NCBI GenBank assembly: GCA_034430175.1
Contig: DAOUFI010000018.1
Coordinates: 1 to 64,000 of the forward strand
Source: UBA6107 sp034430175
Lineage (GTDB): Bacteria > Chloroflexota > Anaerolineae > Anaerolineales > Anaerolineaceae
Direction of reading: 5' to 3'
DNA: 64,000 bases
Shown here in pieces: positions 60,860 to 64,000 of the stretch. How positions within the stretch are numbered: the first letter of the stretch is position 1; each line of letters begins with the position of its first letter. A model generated the notes under the pieces. That model did not search any database and was not told the DNA's origin. It was given only the letters and a program-made list of their open reading frames with translations. The translations under genes were made by a program, and so were the position numbers.

Positions 60860-61615
60860 CTAGCCAAACCTACCCATCACATAATCCTGGGTGCGCTTGT
60901 CGCGCGGGGTAAGGAAGATCTCCTTACCCGCGCTATATTCGATCAATTCCCCCATCAGAAAGAAAGCTGCGTAATCAGCCATGCGTGCGGCTTGTTGCAC
61001 GTTGTGTGGCGCGAGGATGATGGTGTACTTTTGCTTTAACTCTGTCAGCAAACCCTCGATGCGTGAGGTCGACACTGGATCGAGTGCGGAAGTGGGTTCA
61101 TCCAGCATGATCACTTCGGGTTCCTGGGCCAGCACGCGGGCCAGACACAGCCGCTGCTGCTGTCCACCCGAGATAGCGTAACCAGAGGCGTCGAGGCGGT
61201 CGTAAACTTCATCCCATAAGACGGCTTGACGCAAAGCGTTTTCAACAGCGGTGTCCAGTTTGGCTTTGTTTTTCTCACCGGCCATGCGCAGACCGTAGGC
61301 GACGTTCTCGTAGATCGAGAGCGGCAGAGGTACCGGGCGCGAAAAGACCATACCGATCTTACGCCGCAGCTCAATCACGTCAGTCTCTTTATCCAAGATA
61401 TTGTTGCCGTTGAACATGACCTTACCGGTCATTTCCTTGACGTCTGCCAGGTCATTCAAACGATTTAGCACCCGAAGCAGGGTTGATTTACCACCGCCCG
61501 CTGGGCCAAAGAGCACGGTGATGGCATTTGCTTCGATCTCCATCGAGACCTTGCGCAGGCTTTCGTTATCGTCCGAGTAGCGCACACTCAGGGATTCGAT
61601 GCTGAATTTCTTCAT
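60860..61615 (-). CDS. pstB: Phosphate transporter ATPase PstB
   Basis: 251 residues. Walker A GPAGGGKST (usually GPSGCGKST), signature ISGGQQQRLCLARVLA, Walker B VIMLDEPTSALDP. The H-loop reads ILAPHNVQQAARMAD where the family has VTHNMQQA; the His is kept. Last gene of the pst operon, 4 bp after pstA. No phoU follows within the window. Confidence 0.93.
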   Translation of the reverse strand: MKKFSIESLSVRYSDDNESLRKVSMEIEANAITVLFGPAGGGKSTLLRVLNRLNDLADVKEMTGKVMFNGNNILDKETDVIELRRKIGMVFSRPVPLPLSIYENVAYGLRMAGEKNKAKLDTAVENALRQAVLWDEVYDRLDASGYAISGGQQQRLCLARVLAQEPEVIMLDEPTSALDPVSTSRIEGLLTELKQKYTIILAPHNVQQAARMADYAAFFLMGELIEYSAGKEIFLTPRDKRTQDYVMGRFG

Positions 61616-61619
61616 CGTA

Positions 61620-62489
61620 TCACCACTGCCTTCTGGCGCGAGCCCGCGCCCGGATGATTGTTGCGACGATGTTCATCCCAAGCACGAAGACCAGCAGCAC
61701 CAGGACTGTGCCGTACTGGATCGAAACCGGCATTCCCGGCACCTGGGTGGAAATGACGAAAATATGATACGGCAGCGCCATGGTGGCATCCAGGACCGAT
61801 TTGGGTAATTGCGGCAAAAAGAAAGTCGCACCGGTGAAGAGGATGGGCGCGGTCTCACCGGCAGCGCGTTCCAGACCCAGGATGATGCCGGTGACGATTC
61901 CAGATGTGGCCTGGGGCAGGGTGATCTTCCAGACCGTTTGCCAGCGGGTAGCACCAAGCGAGGTGGAAACAACCCTGAACGAGTTGGGTACGCCGCGCAG
62001 GGCTTCTTCGGTGGTGCTGATGATGACCGGCAGGGTCATGATTGCCAGGGTGAGCGAGGCAGCTAAAATGCTGGTACCGAATTTGAGGAAGATGACGAAC
62101 AATCCCAGCCCGAAAAGGCCATAGACGACTGAAGGGATACCTGCCAGGTTGATGATGGCGATACGGATCACGCGGGTCATCCGATTGTCGGGGGCATACT
62201 CGGCAATGTAGATACCGGCAGCTACACCGAGTGGAACCGAGAAGACCGCGGTCCCAATGGTGAGATACAGTGTACCCACAATGGCGGGCATGATTCCACC
62301 TGCACGCATACCGTCAGATGGCATGGCGCTAAGGAACTGCCAGTTTATTGCTGGCGAACCCTTGAGGATGATATATCCGATGAGAGCGATGATTGGCAAC
62401 ACGGTCAACAGCGCGATCAGACGCATCAACATAAAACCGAGCGATTGGGTGATCTCACTCGCGGAGCGGGGGTTCTTGTCCAGATTCAT
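61620..62489 (-). CDS. pstA: Phosphate transporter permease PstA
   Basis: 289 residues, six helices. The cytoplasmic EAA loop LRGVPNSFRVVSTSLGATRWQTVWKITLPQA is clear. Overlaps pstC by 4 bp. Together with PstC forms the phosphate channel. Confidence 0.94.
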   Translation of the reverse strand: MNLDKNPRSASEITQSLGFMLMRLIALLTVLPIIALIGYIILKGSPAINWQFLSAMPSDGMRAGGIMPAIVGTLYLTIGTAVFSVPLGVAAGIYIAEYAPDNRMTRVIRIAIINLAGIPSVVYGLFGLGLFVIFLKFGTSILAASLTLAIMTLPVIISTTEEALRGVPNSFRVVSTSLGATRWQTVWKITLPQATSGIVTGIILGLERAAGETAPILFTGATFFLPQLPKSVLDATMALPYHIFVISTQVPGMPVSIQYGTVLVLLVFVLGMNIVATIIRARARARRQW

Positions 62490-63382
62490 GACAGAATCCT
62501 CTCAGCGCGTTTACGTTGGCGTGTGCTCACGGAACTGGCTGTGATATTGACCGCCAGGGAAATGAGAAACAGGATGATGCCGATGAAGAAAAGCACCTGG
62601 TAGTGGGCGCTTCCGGTGGCAACTTCTCCCATTTCCGAGGCGATGGTGGCGGTCATTGTACGAACCGGGAGGAAAAACGAATTCCATTTCACCGGCATCA
62701 CCGGCGCATTGCCTGTGACCATCATCACAGCCATGGTCTCGCCCAGCGCGCGGCCAACCCCGAGCATAACCGCGGTGAGAATGCCGTTCTTGGCAGCAGG
62801 GAGGGTCACTCCCCAGATGGTTTGCCAACGGGTGGCACCCAATGCCAGGGCTGCCTGACGATACGAAGGAGGAACGTTGTTCAGCGCGTCCTCACCGATA
62901 GAAACGATGGTCGGGATGGCAATCAGCCCCAATAAGATAGATCCGGTCACCGCCGTCAATCCGGTGGGAAGGTCAAATATCTTGCGCATGAATGGGACAA
63001 CCACGAGGATACCGATGAATCCAAGCACAACAGAAGGAATTCCAGCCAGGATCTCGATGATCGGTTTCAGGAGATCACTGATCCATTTAGGGGCGATCTC
63101 AGAAAGGTAAATTGCTGTTCCAATGCCGAAAGGTAGAGCGATGATAATAGCGCCGATAGTGACCAGTAGCGTTCCCAGAATCAATGGAAGAATCCCAAAG
63201 TATTCTTCGATCGGATACCACACGGTGCCAAATAAATTCTTTAGCGTGACGTTTGCCAGCGCGGGGATTCCTTCGCGTAGCAGGAACAACAGGATCAGGG
63301 TTACGAAGAGAATGCTGGAATAGCCGCATACCTTGATGATAAAGTTGATGATCTTGTCGCCGCTGATCCGATTTCGCTTCAT
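62486..63382 (-). CDS. pstC: Phosphate transporter permease PstC
   Basis: 298 residues from ATG 63382, AGGAG upstream; a longer frame to 63415 would overlap pstS. The EAA loop ALNNVPPSYRQAALALGATRWQTIWGVTLP and the N-terminal helix IIKVCGYSSILFVTLILLFLL are typical. Fits between pstS and pstA. Confidence 0.94.
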   Translation of the reverse strand: MKRNRISGDKIINFIIKVCGYSSILFVTLILLFLLREGIPALANVTLKNLFGTVWYPIEEYFGILPLILGTLLVTIGAIIIALPFGIGTAIYLSEIAPKWISDLLKPIIEILAGIPSVVLGFIGILVVVPFMRKIFDLPTGLTAVTGSILLGLIAIPTIVSIGEDALNNVPPSYRQAALALGATRWQTIWGVTLPAAKNGILTAVMLGVGRALGETMAVMMVTGNAPVMPVKWNSFFLPVRTMTATIASEMGEVATGSAHYQVLFFIGIILFLISLAVNITASSVSTRQRKRAERILS

Positions 63383-63392
63383 TCCGCTCCTG

Positions 63393-64000
63393 TTAGTTAA
63401 CTGGTACAAAACCAAGGTCTTTGACGATTAACTGCGCTTCGGGCGAAAGGATCCAATCCAGGTAGTCCTTGATCGCGCCTGTGGGTATATCCTGAGTGTA
63501 CATGTATAGACTTCGTGAGATCACATACGTGTTATTTGAGACAGTGTCCGCGGAGGGAAGTATAAAAACATCCGGAGTGGCCTGTGAGGAGATTGCCAAT
63601 ACCTTGACCTCGGAAGTAACGTAACCCAGACCATCATAGCCAATGGCGTTGGGGTTATCTCGTACTTCGGCAATGATTCCTTCTGAGGAAGGCAAAAGAA
63701 GCGTGTCTGAGGAGAAAATGGTTTTATCTTTGCTGTTCCCTAATCTCACCACGGATTCCAAAAAGTAGACGTGGGTCCCGGAATTGGTTTCGCGAGAGAG
63801 ACGTACGATCGGTCGGTCTTCACCGCCAACTTCTTTCCAGTTATTGATCTCTCTACGATAAATCTTCGAAAGTTGTTCGATGGTCAGGTGTTGGACCGGG
63901 TTTTCAGGGTTGACGATCACAGCGATGGCATCACGTGCGATGATGAATTCCTGTGGGTTCAAGCCGGCCGCTTTGGCGGCTGCCAGTTCTTCGGGTTTGA
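63393..64000 (-). CDS. pstS: Phosphate-binding protein PstS (5' end beyond window)
   Basis: The frame is open to the right edge, 202 codons seen. Contains the phosphate-binding segments IVRLSRETNSGTHVYFLESVV and NPNAIGYDGLGYV, and the C-terminal SPEAQLIVKDLGFVPVN. Lacks its signal peptide here because the start lies off the window. Leads the pst operon. Confidence 0.93.
   Translation of the reverse strand, partial: KPEELAAAKAAGLNPQEFIIARDAIAVIVNPENPVQHLTIEQLSKIYRREINNWKEVGGEDRPIVRLSRETNSGTHVYFLESVVRLGNSKDKTIFSSDTLLLPSSEGIIAEVRDNPNAIGYDGLGYVTSEVKVLAISSQATPDVFILPSADTVSNNTYVISRSLYMYTQDIPTGAIKDYLDWILSPEAQLIVKDLGFVPVN

Overview
The window is a contiguous piece of a bacterial chromosome at moderate GC. 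I think it comes from the Chloroflexota, probably an Anaerolineae-like lineage. The reasons are the mix of genes, a Thr/Pro-rich lipoprotein linker, a CASTOR/POLLUX-type channel, and several start codons that sit 6-7 nt behind a -10 box with no ribosome binding site, which suggests leaderless transcripts. This placement is inference; there is no rRNA in the window.

Layout. 1-10185 is accessory DNA. It holds a Fic protein, a type III methylase (Mod) and a type III restriction subunit (Res, running off the left edge) in one leftward operon, followed by a rightward RepA/DnaB-like ATPase, an excisionase-like protein and a tyrosine integrase that ends next to a tRNA-Arg(TCG) gene. A truncated copy of the tRNA 5' half lies 120 bp beyond. 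10494-15422 holds an ECF sigma/anti-sigma pair, a NUDIX hydrolase, FtsK and a membrane protein. 15487-21597 holds small membrane and Cys-rich proteins, the channel, a decayed wHTH/nucleotidyltransferase module between two 109-bp repeats, and metK under a SAM-I riboswitch.

21715-32779 is a surface polysaccharide region: a large GT39-like membrane protein facing left, then a rightward operon for chain-length control, flippase, two sulfotransferases, polymerase/ligase, two glycosyltransferases and the initiating phosphoglycosyl transferase. Together these predict a sulfated exopolysaccharide. 32887-41813 is housekeeping: RNase Z, an adenosine-specific kinase, a lipoprotein, YjbQ, a solitary DNA methylase overlapping an AlkD-like gene, a nucleoside phosphorylase, LipA, and two paralogous response regulators separated by a structured leader.

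42003-48450 is a block of RNA-modification genes: rsmI, a YhhQ-type queuosine-precursor transporter, rsmE, and a coupled operon of tgt, two tandem Arm/Rmt-family 16S rRNA (G1405) methyltransferase paralogs and an RsmF-like m5C methyltransferase. 48550-51697 encodes an ECF vitamin-type transporter (fused double ATPase, T and S components). 51801-56689 is a two-component system divergent from a PepSY / small secreted protein / ApbE / ferric-reductase-like operon, likely an extracytoplasmic redox module. 56783-57444 is a higBA toxin-antitoxin pair. RtcB and a membrane-anchored EEP phosphoesterase follow, and the window closes with pstB-pstA-pstC-pstS (pstS running off the right edge).
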